From: Aestuariimicrobium sp. p3-SID1156
GTDB taxonomy: Bacteria; Actinomycetota; Actinomycetes; Propionibacteriales; Propionibacteriaceae
Reading direction: 5' to 3'
DNA: 64,000 nucleotides
Assembly (NCBI RefSeq): GCF_025144225.1
Contig: NZ_JALXXB010000003.1
Location: 124,001-188,000, forward strand
The translations under genes and the position numbers were made by a program. The notes beneath the pieces were generated by a model. It saw only the letters and a program-made list of their open reading frames with translations. It was not told the DNA's origin and ran no database searches. Numbering within the stretch: position 1 is the first letter of the stretch; each line of letters starts with the position of its first letter. This document shows, in pieces, positions 9,633 to 20,600 of this stretch.

Positions 9633-9827
9633 TCAGTGCAGGCGCGCGGTTTCGTCCTGGATCTTCAGGGCGACCTGCTGCAGCTTGTCCTGGTGTGCGC
9701 GACCATGGTGCGCGCAGAACAACAGCTGTCCGCCGCTGTTGAGGGTGACACGCAGGTAGGCCTGGGCGCCGCAACGATCGCAGCGATCCGATGCGTCAAG
9801 GGTGCTTTCCACAGTGCTGGTGCTCAT
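9633..9827 (-). CDS. DUF7455-like small zinc-binding protein
   Basis: This 64-aa protein has a CDRCGAQAY motif and a C-terminal FCAHHGR motif, a compact Cys/His cluster suited to one zinc ion. I recognise it as the actinobacterial DUF7455 family, which has no known function. The ATG at 9827 is chosen because GAGAGG lies about 8 nt upstream; an extension to 9893 lacks such a site. It is followed by a strong hairpin, so it is probably monocistronic. Confidence 0.75.
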   Translation of the reverse strand: MSTSTVESTLDASDRCDRCGAQAYLRVTLNSGGQLLFCAHHGRAHQDKLQQVALKIQDETARLH

Positions 9828-9932
9828 CGGTGGCCTCTCTTTGCTAGGTGCTTCGATCAGTACAACGCCACGGCGTCGACCTTTGTTCCCCACGGTAGGC
9901 CATGGGGCAAACGAAATCGTGGACGCGCCGGA

Positions 9933-10952
9933 TCAGCGCGCCTGCAGGTCGGCATCCCGGAGGGCGGCCAGGGTGTCGAGCCGGGTCTGGACGTCGTGCG
10001 TGGTCGCGGTGAGCATGAGCTCCTGGATGCCGGTGCGGTCGATGAGATGCTGCAGTCCCTCCGCCACGACGTCGGCGGTGCCGACGAACTTGGTGGCAGG
10101 CAGGTGCGCCAGCATCTGTTCCTCCAGCGGGGAGAGCTGGCGACGAGCCGCCTCCTCCGGCGAGATCACGGGGGTCAGCCGGTTGGTGCGCAGGGCCAGG
10201 GCCATCTGCTTGGCCGGTCCGGCCAGCCACTCCGCCTGTTCGGCGGTGTCGGCGGTGATGGCGCTGGTGCAAATCATCGCGTACGGCTCGGACAGCACCG
10301 GCGAGGGCTGGAACCGGGCGCGGTAGGCCTCCACCACCTGCACCTCGTCCATCTGCCCGAAGTGGTGTGCGTAGCAGTACCGCAGCCCCAACATGCCGGC
10401 GAGCTGGGCCGAGTAGCCCGAGCTGCCGAGCAGCCAGACCTCGGGCTGGGTGTCACCGGGGGCCGGCGTCGCCTTGAGAGTGGCCGACATCGGCTCCTCG
10501 AGACGATTGTCACCCAGCCAGCTCATGAGTTCGAGGACGTGCTGGGGGAACTCCTCGGCGCCCAGGCCGTCGGTGCTGCGTCGCAGGGCGGCCGCAGTGC
10601 GCTGGTCGGTGCCGGGCGCTCGCCCCAGCCCCAGATCGATGCGCCCGGGGTAGAGCGCCTCGAGCAATGCGAACTGCTCGGCGACCACATACGGGGCATG
10701 GTTGGGCAGCATGACCCCGCCGGAGCCGACGCGAATGCGGGAGGTGTTCGCGCCCAGGGCGGCGATGATGACCGGCGGGTTGGTCGAGGCCACCGCAGGC
10801 ATGTTGTGGTGTTCGGCGACCCAGAATCGCTGATAGCCGAGTTCATCGGCCGCCTGGGCGAGCCGGATGGAGCGGTGGAGCGCATCCCGGGTCGTGGACC
10901 CCTCCGTGACAGTGGCGAGGTCGAGGACTGAGAGTGGGATGGAAGTGCTCAT
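9933..10952 (-). CDS. LLM-class flavin-dependent oxidoreductase
   Basis: This 339-aa protein of the bacterial luciferase-like monooxygenase superfamily shows SVLDLATVTEGST at the N-terminus, then RFWVAEHHNMPAVAST, VGSGGVMLPNHAPYVVAEQF and GRIDLGLGRAPGTD. These are hallmarks of the single-subunit group next to alkanal monooxygenase alpha chains. It would use reduced flavin and O2 on an unknown substrate. The ATG at 10952 begins the conserved N-terminus, so an upstream extension to 11036 was not accepted. Confidence 0.85.
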   Translation of the reverse strand: MSTSIPLSVLDLATVTEGSTTRDALHRSIRLAQAADELGYQRFWVAEHHNMPAVASTNPPVIIAALGANTSRIRVGSGGVMLPNHAPYVVAEQFALLEALYPGRIDLGLGRAPGTDQRTAAALRRSTDGLGAEEFPQHVLELMSWLGDNRLEEPMSATLKATPAPGDTQPEVWLLGSSGYSAQLAGMLGLRYCYAHHFGQMDEVQVVEAYRARFQPSPVLSEPYAMICTSAITADTAEQAEWLAGPAKQMALALRTNRLTPVISPEEAARRQLSPLEEQMLAHLPATKFVGTADVVAEGLQHLIDRTGIQELMLTATTHDVQTRLDTLAALRDADLQAR

Positions 10953-11046
10953 ACTGGGTCCAACCCGCGCGTGGGCCGGACTATTCCCAGCGAGGCCTCC
11001 ACTCGTCCGTCGAAAGGGTGTTCGTCGCAGCGCCATGATCCACGGA

Positions 11047-11562
11047 TCAGAGGCCGCGGACCATCCTTACCTCGGTGTGACCCTCCAGGGCTCCGCCCAT
11101 GTCGCGACGCTCGCCGTCGAGCTCGAAGCCATGGCGCCGATAGAAGGCGACGGCGCGGTCATTGCCCTCCATCACCCACAGGTAGGCCGGTGCATCCCCG
11201 ATGGTCATCTCCAGGAGTCGATCGGCGATGCCGGAGCCCTTGGCGACGTCCAGCAGGTAGATCATGGTGAGCTCCAGCGGGGTGGGGGCGTTCAGGTCGC
11301 GGCCCACCGCCGCATTGGAAACGCCCACGATCTCGGAGTCGTTGGCGGTGTCCACCACGATCCAGAAGTAGGCGCCGGCGCGCACCTGCTCCTGCCAGTA
11401 GTCGGCAGTGCGGGTGGCCGCTGCCTCGATCAGGTCGAGCGCCTCGTCGGGCAGTGGGTAGGTCTCGCGCCAGGCCGCCGCCTTCATGCGCGCAGCGTCC
11501 AGCAGCTGCTCCACGGCGGCCTGCTTGATCCGGAAACGTCCGGGCTCTGCCAACGGCTTCAT
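11047..11562 (-). CDS. GNAT family N-acetyltransferase
   Basis: This 171-aa protein has the Gcn5-related fold. A central strand ends in LTMIYLLDVAKGSGIADRLLEM, where the acetyl-CoA pyrophosphate loop would normally read Q/RxxGxG/A. Near the C-terminus, AVAFYRRHGFELDGERR is the classic GNAT beta-6/alpha-4 signature. The substrate is unknown. It starts one base after the sigA stop on the same strand, so the two may be cotranscribed. Confidence 0.85.
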   Translation of the reverse strand: MKPLAEPGRFRIKQAAVEQLLDAARMKAAAWRETYPLPDEALDLIEAAATRTADYWQEQVRAGAYFWIVVDTANDSEIVGVSNAAVGRDLNAPTPLELTMIYLLDVAKGSGIADRLLEMTIGDAPAYLWVMEGNDRAVAFYRRHGFELDGERRDMGGALEGHTEVRMVRGL

Positions 11563-11563
11563 G

Positions 11564-13087
<1,524 letters not shown>

Positions 13088-13266
13088 AGGGTGCCTCTCG
13101 AGTCGAAAATCCTGATCAGGGCACAGCCAAGCCAGCGGTTGTCAATGCCTCCGCACCATTCTGCCATGACCGCCAAATCACCGACAACGACCATTGCCGT
13201 GCGCGACCCTGCCCGATCCTGTTCCCGGCCGACGCCGATGAGGGGACCTGCAACCGACGAGACGGA

Positions 13267-13272
13267 TAGGGT
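13267..13272 (+). promoter_or_regulatory. Putative -10 hexamer TAGGGT of the S9 peptidase
   Basis: TAGGGT ends 7 nt before the GTG at 13280 and decides that start over the GTG at 13271, which overlaps the hexamer. Confidence 0.4.
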
Positions 13273-13279
13273 GACCGAT

Positions 13280-15439
13280 GTGCCTGATCGCGATTCCGTC
13301 CTGACTCCTCCTGTTGCCGACCGACGCCCCGTCGAGCGCACCCACCATGGCGACACCTTCGTCGACCCCTATGAGTGGCTGCGCGACAAGGAGAATCCCG
13401 AAGTGATCAGTCTCCTCGAGGCCGAGAACGCGTACGCCGAGGGCCAGACTGCCCACCTGGCGGGCCTGCGGGCGTCCCTGTTTGACGACTACAAGGCGCG
13501 CACCCAGGAGACCGACCTGAGCGTGCCCAGCTATGAGACCCACACGACCGGCCAGGCCTACTGGTACTACTCACGCACCATCGAGGGCAAGGACTACCCG
13601 CTGTGGTGCCGCGTGCCGGCCAGCAGCCAGGACGAGGTGCCCGACTTGACCGGCGGGTCGCTGCCCGGCGAACAGGTCCTGCTCGATGGCAATGTCGAGG
13701 CCGAGGGCGAGAAGTTCTTCTCGCTGGGCGCCCTGGAGGTCTCCCCCGACGGTTCGCGGTTGCTCTGGGCCGTCGACAATTCCGGTGACGAACGCTACGA
13801 CGTGAAGCTGCGCCAGCTGGCCGATGGTTCGACCACGTCGATCCAGCGCGGCATCGCCGCCAATGTCACCTTCGGCAATGACGAGTGGCTCTTCTACACC
13901 ACCGTGGATGAGGCCTGGCGCCCCCACCAGGTCTGGCGCCACCGTCTGGGCAGTGACCCGGCCTCCGACGCGCTGGTCCACCAGGAGGATGACGAACGCT
14001 TCTGGCTGTGGGTGGGCACCTCACGCGACCGTTCCTGGGTCGTGCTCACCCTCGGCTCCAAGCTGACCGGTGAGGCTCGACTGGTACCCACCGCGGACCC
14101 GACCGCCACCCCGCGCCTCGTCACCCCCCGACGCGAGGGGTTGGACTACCAGGTCGAGGCCACCGCCGAGCGTCTGTGGATCATCCACAACGACCGACAC
14201 CCCGATTTCGAGCTGGCCTGCGCCCCGATCTCCGATGGTGAGGTCGCAGCCCCCTTCGACACCTGGGTGTCGGTGCTCGAACCCCGACCGGGTGAGCGCA
14301 TCAGCGAGGTCGAAGCCTATGCCGACCACGTGGTGGTCGAGGGACGCCGAGAGGGTCTGCCTGCGGTCTGGATTGCCCCCGCCAGCGATCCGGCGTCGGC
14401 TGAACCCCTCGCCTTCGAGGAGCCACTGTACGAGGTGTCCTCCTCGGCGCATGCAGACTTCACCACCGACCGGATCCGCCTGAACTACACCTCCATGGTC
14501 ACCCCGCACCAGGTACGGGAGGTGCGCCTGGACACCGGTGTGCAGACGGTCCTGAAGCAGACCCCGGTGCTCGACCACCCACGCTTTGGCCCCTACAACC
14601 CGGCCGACTACGTGCAGGAACGGGCATGGGCCACGGCAGGCGATGGCACCCGCATCCCGTTGTCGATCGTGCGCAGGGCGACCACGCCCGTCGACGCCAG
14701 CGCTCCCCTGGTGCTCTACGGCTACGGCTCCTATGAGGCGTCGATGCCCATCCGGTTCTCGGTGCCGAGGCTGAGCCTGCTCGACCACGGCTTCATCTAC
14801 GTGATCACCCACATCCGTGGTGGCGGCGAGATGGGGAGGGCCTGGTACGAGGAGGGGAAGCTGCTCGCCAAGACCAACACCTTCACCGACTTCGTCGATT
14901 CCGCCCGCTGGCTGGTCGACAACGGCTGGACCAGCCCGGACCGCATGGTGGCCGAAGGCGGCTCGGCCGGAGGACTCCTCATGGGCGCCGTGGCCAATCT
15001 GGCCCCCGAGCTGTTCGCGGGCGTCCATGCGGCGGTGCCGTTCGTGGACGCGCTCACCACGATTCTCAACCCCGACCTGCCGCTCACAGTCACCGAATGG
15101 GAGGAGTGGGGCAACCCGCTGGAGGACGCCGAGGTGTACGCCTACATGAAGTCGTACTCGCCGTACGAGAACCTGCGTGAGGTGGCCTATCCGGCGATCC
15201 TGGCCACGACCGGGCTCAACGACACCCGCGTCTACTACGTGGAACCGCTCAAGTGGGTCCAGGAGCTGCGCCGCACCAGCCACTGGGGTGGACAGAACCC
15301 GATCCTGCTGCGCACCGAAATGGTGGCGGGACATGCCGGCGTCACCGGACGTTACGAGAAGTGGCGCGAGCTGGCCTGGGAGATGGCGTGGATCATTGAT
15401 CGCGGTGGCCGAGGCAGAGCAGAGGGAGTTCAGTCCTGA
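13280..15439 (+). CDS. S9 family prolyl oligopeptidase (oligopeptidase B-like)
   Basis: This ~719-aa cytosolic serine peptidase begins with TPPVADRRPVERTHHGD and VDPYEWLRD, the usual entry to protease II/oligopeptidase B. A seven-bladed beta-propeller fills the middle. The C-terminal alpha/beta-hydrolase domain carries GGSAGG with the nucleophile near Ser562, and the catalytic His lies in GHAGVTGRYEKW. It should cleave short peptides after basic residues. The open frame continues far upstream through the sigA antisense, but that part is a shadow; the start follows the -10-like hexamer. No signal peptide is seen. Confidence 0.88.
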   Translation: MPDRDSVLTPPVADRRPVERTHHGDTFVDPYEWLRDKENPEVISLLEAENAYAEGQTAHLAGLRASLFDDYKARTQETDLSVPSYETHTTGQAYWYYSRTIEGKDYPLWCRVPASSQDEVPDLTGGSLPGEQVLLDGNVEAEGEKFFSLGALEVSPDGSRLLWAVDNSGDERYDVKLRQLADGSTTSIQRGIAANVTFGNDEWLFYTTVDEAWRPHQVWRHRLGSDPASDALVHQEDDERFWLWVGTSRDRSWVVLTLGSKLTGEARLVPTADPTATPRLVTPRREGLDYQVEATAERLWIIHNDRHPDFELACAPISDGEVAAPFDTWVSVLEPRPGERISEVEAYADHVVVEGRREGLPAVWIAPASDPASAEPLAFEEPLYEVSSSAHADFTTDRIRLNYTSMVTPHQVREVRLDTGVQTVLKQTPVLDHPRFGPYNPADYVQERAWATAGDGTRIPLSIVRRATTPVDASAPLVLYGYGSYEASMPIRFSVPRLSLLDHGFIYVITHIRGGGEMGRAWYEEGKLLAKTNTFTDFVDSARWLVDNGWTSPDRMVAEGGSAGGLLMGAVANLAPELFAGVHAAVPFVDALTTILNPDLPLTVTEWEEWGNPLEDAEVYAYMKSYSPYENLREVAYPAILATTGLNDTRVYYVEPLKWVQELRRTSHWGGQNPILLRTEMVAGHAGVTGRYEKWRELAWEMAWIIDRGGRGRAEGVQS

Positions 15440-15593
15440 GCCTGAACCCAGAACGTTTCCGGGGCCACGTGTACGACCGCGGTCTGACCCATTTCAGCTC
15501 TCCGCATACTTCGGGCCCGGATCGACGCACAGGAGAATCATTTCCACGCCCGAAGCGTTGTACAGGGTGTAGCAACGCAGGAGAGGTAGTCAA

Positions 15594-16520
15594 TTGGAAA
15601 CCAAGCAGCGTTATCGCTCCACAGATGGCATTGACGGCAAGGACTCGGTCGGTCAGTACCTGGAGGCCATTGCTCGCACGCCACTGCTGAGCGCCGCCGA
15701 CGAGGTCGAACTCGCCCGCCGCATCGAGGTGGGCGTCTTCGCCCAGGCCATCATCGACGGCGTGGTCACGACGAGGGTGACGGCAACCGAGGAGGAGCTC
15801 CGGGAGCTGGCCGTTGACGGCGAGGCCGCCATGCAGCACTTCATCCGGGCCAACCTCCGACTGGTCGTCTCGATCGCCCGCAAGTACAACCGGGCCCCGA
15901 TGCCGATGCTGGACCTCGTCCAGGAGGGCAACACCGGCCTGATTCGTGCGGTGGAGAAGTTCGACTACACCAAGGGCTTCAAGTTCTCGACCTATGCCAC
16001 CTGGTGGGTGCGCCAGGCGATCAGCCGCGGCATCGCCCAGCAGGGACGCATCGTGCGCCTGCCCGTGCACGTCGCTGAGCAGGTGAACCAGGTCTCGGCC
16101 GCCCGTCGCAACCTGGAGCGTGAACTGGGCCGCGAGCCCGAGATCGCCGAGATCGCCACTGAACTGCAGCTCGAGCCCGAGCGTGTGGTGGAACTGATCC
16201 GTTACTCCCGTGAGCACATCAGCCTTGATGCGCCCGTGGACGAGGATGGCGACACCAGCCTGGGCGACCTGATCGCCCGTGACGTCACCCCCGGCCCCGA
16301 TGCCGTGGTGTTGGACGCCGAGGACATGTCCGCCCTGGAGGAAATGCTCTCCGACCTGGACGAGCGCTCCGCCGACGTCGTCCGTCGCCGCTACGGGCTG
16401 GTGGATGGTCGCCAGGCCAAGCTCGCCGACATCGGTGCGGTCTGGGGGATCACCGCCGAGCGGGTGCGCCAGATCGAGCGCAGCGCGCTGGCCCAGCTGC
16501 GCACCACCACTGCAGCCTGA
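15594..16520 (+). CDS. sigB: Primary-like sigma factor (SigB type, group 2)
   Basis: This 308-aa sigma-70 factor lacks the long N-terminal extension of SigA. It has a short region 1.2 (DSVGQYLEAIARTPLLSAADEVELARRIE), region 2 with NLRLVVSIARKYNRAPMPMLDLVQEG and STYATWWVRQAISRG, region 3, and region 4.2 ending GITAERVRQIERSALAQLR. Such non-essential primary-like factors run stress and stationary-phase genes in actinobacteria. The start is TTG at 15594, supported by AGGAGAGG 8 nt upstream. It lies downstream of the peptidase with a 154-base gap holding no other gene, and ends at a shared hairpin. Confidence 0.9.
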   Translation: METKQRYRSTDGIDGKDSVGQYLEAIARTPLLSAADEVELARRIEVGVFAQAIIDGVVTTRVTATEEELRELAVDGEAAMQHFIRANLRLVVSIARKYNRAPMPMLDLVQEGNTGLIRAVEKFDYTKGFKFSTYATWWVRQAISRGIAQQGRIVRLPVHVAEQVNQVSAARRNLERELGREPEIAEIATELQLEPERVVELIRYSREHISLDAPVDEDGDTSLGDLIARDVTPGPDAVVLDAEDMSALEEMLSDLDERSADVVRRRYGLVDGRQAKLADIGAVWGITAERVRQIERSALAQLRTTTAA

Positions 16521-16536
16521 GCCTCCGAGACGAACC

Positions 16537-16568
16537 ACAGGGGACGCCCACAGCTGGGCGTCCCCTGT
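16537..16568. terminator. Bidirectional hairpin terminator, sigB/tesB
   Basis: Two perfect 14-bp arms (ACAGGGGACGCCCA and complement) with loop CAGC lie between the convergent sigB and tesB genes. Confidence 0.85.
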
Positions 16569-16599
16569 CGTTGTCTGCGGTCATGGCGTCGAACGGGCG

Positions 16600-17541
16600 T
16601 CACAGTGCACGGTTGGCGACCGGCTCATCGACCAGACGCAGCAGGCCCTCCTGGCAGACCGAGGACGCCATCGCCCCGTGCTGGAAGATCCGGCCCGAGG
16701 AGAAGCCGCGCGCAGCGGAGGCCGAGGGCGAGATCTGGTCATGCAGAAGCCACTGGTCGGCCTTGATGGGTCGGTGGAACCACATGGCGTGGTCCACGGA
16801 GGCAGCCTGCAGGTTGGGAGCAAGGATCGGCACCTGATGTGGGATGGTCGCCACGCTCAGAATGGTGAGGTCGCTGATGTAGGCAGCCAGGGACTGGTGC
16901 AGGCGCACGTCATCGGGCAATTCGGCGGCCACCCTCACCCACACGCGCATGTGTGAGGAGTGCGAGTCGCTGCCCACGCTGCCCGAGTCACCGGCATAGC
17001 GGACGTCGAGGCCTCGCCAGGCGATCCACTGCTCGGCGCCACCGCCGAAACGATCGCGCAATACCTCGGCCATGGTGGGGCAGTCCTCCGGACCGGGGGT
17101 GCCCCCGGGCACCTTGTCAGAATGCTCGAAGCCGGACTCGGTGATGTGGTGGCTGCTGGTGAGGGTGAACATCAGCTTCTCGTCCTGGTAGGCATTCACC
17201 CGGCGTTGGCTGAAGGAACGCGCATCGCGGGTACCCTCGACCTTGTAGGTGATCGGCTTGGCATTGCTGCCGGGGCGCAGGAAGTAGCAGTGGAAGGAGT
17301 GACAGCTCCGGTCCTCCCCCACGGTCCGCGAGGCCGCCATCAGTGCCTGGGCCAGCACCTGCCCACCGAAGGTTCGCTGGTTCTCCCGCTCGGTCCCGGC
17401 ATGGACCGATGGGTCCGCGAAGATGTAGTCCTCGGTCTGGTGCAGGGTGAGCATGCGGACGAGTTCGTCAGCCTGCTCCGCGGTGGACGTGGGGGCGGGG
17501 TTCCGGTGGACGGGATTCAGGGCGTCAGGATCAGTGGTCAC
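16600..17541 (-). CDS. tesB: Acyl-CoA thioesterase II
   Basis: This 313-aa double-hotdog thioesterase hydrolyses medium- and long-chain acyl-CoA. The first hotdog shows RTFGGQVLAQALMAASRTV and SFHCYFLRPG; the second shows AAYISDLTILSV, DHAMWFHRPIKADQWLLHD and ARGFSSGRIFQHGAMASSVCQEGL. The acidic residue of the catalytic triad is expected in the YISD segment. It starts with GTG at 17541 after a ~20-residue leader. It is convergent with sigB. Confidence 0.9.
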   Translation of the reverse strand: MTTDPDALNPVHRNPAPTSTAEQADELVRMLTLHQTEDYIFADPSVHAGTERENQRTFGGQVLAQALMAASRTVGEDRSCHSFHCYFLRPGSNAKPITYKVEGTRDARSFSQRRVNAYQDEKLMFTLTSSHHITESGFEHSDKVPGGTPGPEDCPTMAEVLRDRFGGGAEQWIAWRGLDVRYAGDSGSVGSDSHSSHMRVWVRVAAELPDDVRLHQSLAAYISDLTILSVATIPHQVPILAPNLQAASVDHAMWFHRPIKADQWLLHDQISPSASAARGFSSGRIFQHGAMASSVCQEGLLRLVDEPVANRAL

Positions 17542-17633
17542 CTGCCCACCTTGGCATGCAGAGGGGGTTCGGCGGCCCGCGAGGGCTGGCGTCCCTCACA
17601 GCGAGACGCGCCGCGTCCCTGACCACGCGCCTC

Positions 17634-20600
17634 TCAGCGCAGTTTCGTGATGGCTGTGCGGACGCGCTTGGGGGAAATGGGCACTGAGGCCCGCAGCTGC
17701 TGGGCGAACAGGCTGATGCGTAGCTCTTCGAGGAGGAAGGCGACCTCCTCCACGGTAGCAGGGAGCGGGCCCTCAGGCTGGGCATCGACCAGATCGGCGT
17801 ACTCGGCTTCCAGATCCTCGATCACCTCCAGGTTCTGGGCGTCCCTGTTCGGGTTGCCGCGCCAGGCAGCCACCCGGAGGGCCATGCCCTTTACGTAGCG
17901 CGGCAGGTGCTGGTACCAGGGGTCCGGCGTGGCCGAGATGAAGTGTGGGAAGACCAGGTTCGCGAGCTGTTGTTCCAGGTCGAGCCGGATCGGGCTGCCT
18001 GCCGGCAGGGTTTCGATCGCCTCCAGCGCGTCCAGGCGCTGGGTGAGAGTCTGCGCGGCGATGCTGACCACCTGCTTCATCCGATCGGCCTGGCCCTGTC
18101 GCACCTCGAGTGCCAGCCGTTGGTAGGCCTCCTGGGTGCGGATCGAGGCCAGGTCGGGGTCAATGGCCCGGGCCAGGGCGTCGACCGCCTTGAGTCGGGC
18201 ATCTGCGAGCAGGGCGGGCACGTTCAGGTATGGCGAATGGGCCAGCGCGACCTTCTCGATGTTGGGCAGGTGGGAGACCACCCAGTTGGTCGGGTCGGGG
18301 TTGGTGAGCACCAGCAGGCGCCTGACTCCCCTGCTGTGCGAGGTGGTCTGTCGCTGGGGACTGTCGAGGACGACCAGCCCCACGCTGGATCCCTCGTCGG
18401 CCAACGCCGGGTAGCCGATGGCGTCCGCACCCCCGCGAGAGAGTTTCCGCTCGCGGGGGATCTCGCCGAAGGTCCAGTCGGTCTGGCCGGTGACCCGCTG
18501 ACTGGAGGCTGCCCTGGTGAGCACCTTGCTGACCTGACCGGCCAGCAGTTCACGCAGCGACGAGAAGTCCTTGGTGGCCTGCTTCGGGGTGCCCTCCCCC
18601 ACGACCTGGAAGGAGACCTGCAGGTGCGCGGGGACCGCGCTCGGGTTCCAGTCCGCCGGCTCCACGATCTCGCCGGTCAGCGCCCGCAGCGCACGACCCA
18701 GCTCGTCGGCGAAACGACGGGAGCGGTCGGGCTGGTTGGCGGCCAACCAGCCGAGCGCACGGTGGGCATGGTCGGGGGCGGGCACGAAGTTGCGCCGCAC
18801 CCCCTTCGGCAGCGATCGGATCAGCTCGGTGGCCAACTCGTGGCGCAGTCCGGGCACCTGCCAGCTGAACGGTTCGGCGGTGAGCTGGTTGATCTGCGCC
18901 AGCGGGATCGTCACGGTCACCCCGTCATGCCCCGACCCGGGGTCGAAGACGTAGGTCACCGGGAGTTCCAGACCGTTGACGTCCCAGTGGTCGGGGAACT
19001 CGCTGGCGTCCGGGCCCTCGACTTCATCACGCATCAGGTCAGCCAGGGTCAAGTCGAGCAGGTGGGGCTTGTCGAGGCGCCGCCACCAGGCGTCGAAGGT
19101 GGCGCCGGAATACACCTCGGAGGGGATCCGGCGGTCGTAGAAGTCGTAGATCGTCTGGTCATCAACGAGCAGGTCGCGTCGTCGGGTGCGCTCCTCGAGG
19201 GCCTCGGCCTCCTCGCGCACTGCCGCGTTGTGCGCTGCGAAGGGGTGGCGGGTGGCCCAGCCCCCTCCGACCAGCCCCTGGCGCAGGAAGATCTGGCGCG
19301 CCTCGGCAGGATGGAGGCGTCCATAGTCGACGCGGCGGTCGGCGATGATCGGGACGCCGTAGAGCGAGACCTTCTCGTAGGCCACCACAGAGGCGGAGCT
19401 GGAGGACCAGTGCGGTTCGGAGTAATGGGACTTCAGCGCGTGGCCGCCCACCTGCTCGATCCAGTCGGCGTTGATCTCGGCGACCGTGCGCGCCCACAGC
19501 CGGGTGGTCTCGACGAGCTCGACGGCCATGACCAGCGGCGGGTTGACGCGGGCGAGCGCAGAGCCCGGGTTGATCGCGAAACGAGCATTGCGGGCACCGA
19601 TGTACTCGCGCGGCCCGGGACGCCGCGAGTTCCGGCCACCCTGCTTTCCTGGTGCGGGCTTGGTTTCGCGCACGTCCAGCAGGCCAACGTGCGAGAGCAG
19701 GCCGGAGAGGATCGCCGTCAGCACGGCGCTGCCGGGCGCGGCATCGCGATTGCGCTTCCAGTCCAGTTCCTTGCCGATGTCGCGCAGCTGGGCGTTGAGG
19801 TCCTCCCATTCGCGCACGCGCAGGAAGTTGATGAACTCCTCACGGCAGAGGCGACGGAAGGCGTTGCCGGACAGGCTGGCGCGGCGGTCCTGCAGGTAGC
19901 GCCACAGTCGCAGGATGGCGAGGACATCGCCGCCCTCGGCGGGTCGCGGGGAGGTGTCCTCCTTGCGGGTGTTGGTGTGGGCGGTGTGCCGCAGCGGCTG
20001 GCGCTGATCGGTTCGCTCGTCGGGCTCCTGGAGGGCCGGCACCTCAGTGTGGAAACGGGCGTGCAGGGCGTCGGCCTGCTGCCGGTGCTCGGCGGGCCGT
20101 TCGCGCACATCGGGGATGGCGAGCGCGGCGACGATGACCTGGACTTCGGCCAGGCAGTTCAGGCGTTCGGCCTCGACCAGCATGCGTGCCAACCGCGGAT
20201 CGACGGGGATCCGAGCCAGCTGGTGGCCGACGTGGGTGAGCCGCACGTCCTGGCGGTGGCCCGGCTTGAGTGCCCCGAGTTCCTCCAGCAGGCGGATGCC
20301 GTCGTTGATCTGGGAGGAGTCCGGCGCCTCCACGAAGGGGAAGTTCTGGATCGCACCCAGACGGGCCTGGGCCATCTGGAGGATCACCGAGGCGAGGTTG
20401 GTGCGCAGGATCTCCGGTTCGGTGAACTCGGGGCGGCTGAGGAAGTCCTCCTCCGAGTAGAGCCGGATGCAGATGCCGGGAGCGACGCGTCCGCAGCGTC
20501 CGGCGCGCTGGTTGGCGCTGGCCTGGCTGACCGGTTCGATGGGCAGGCGCTGCACCTTGGTGCGGGCGGAATAGCGCGAAATGCGGGCCGTGCCCGGGTC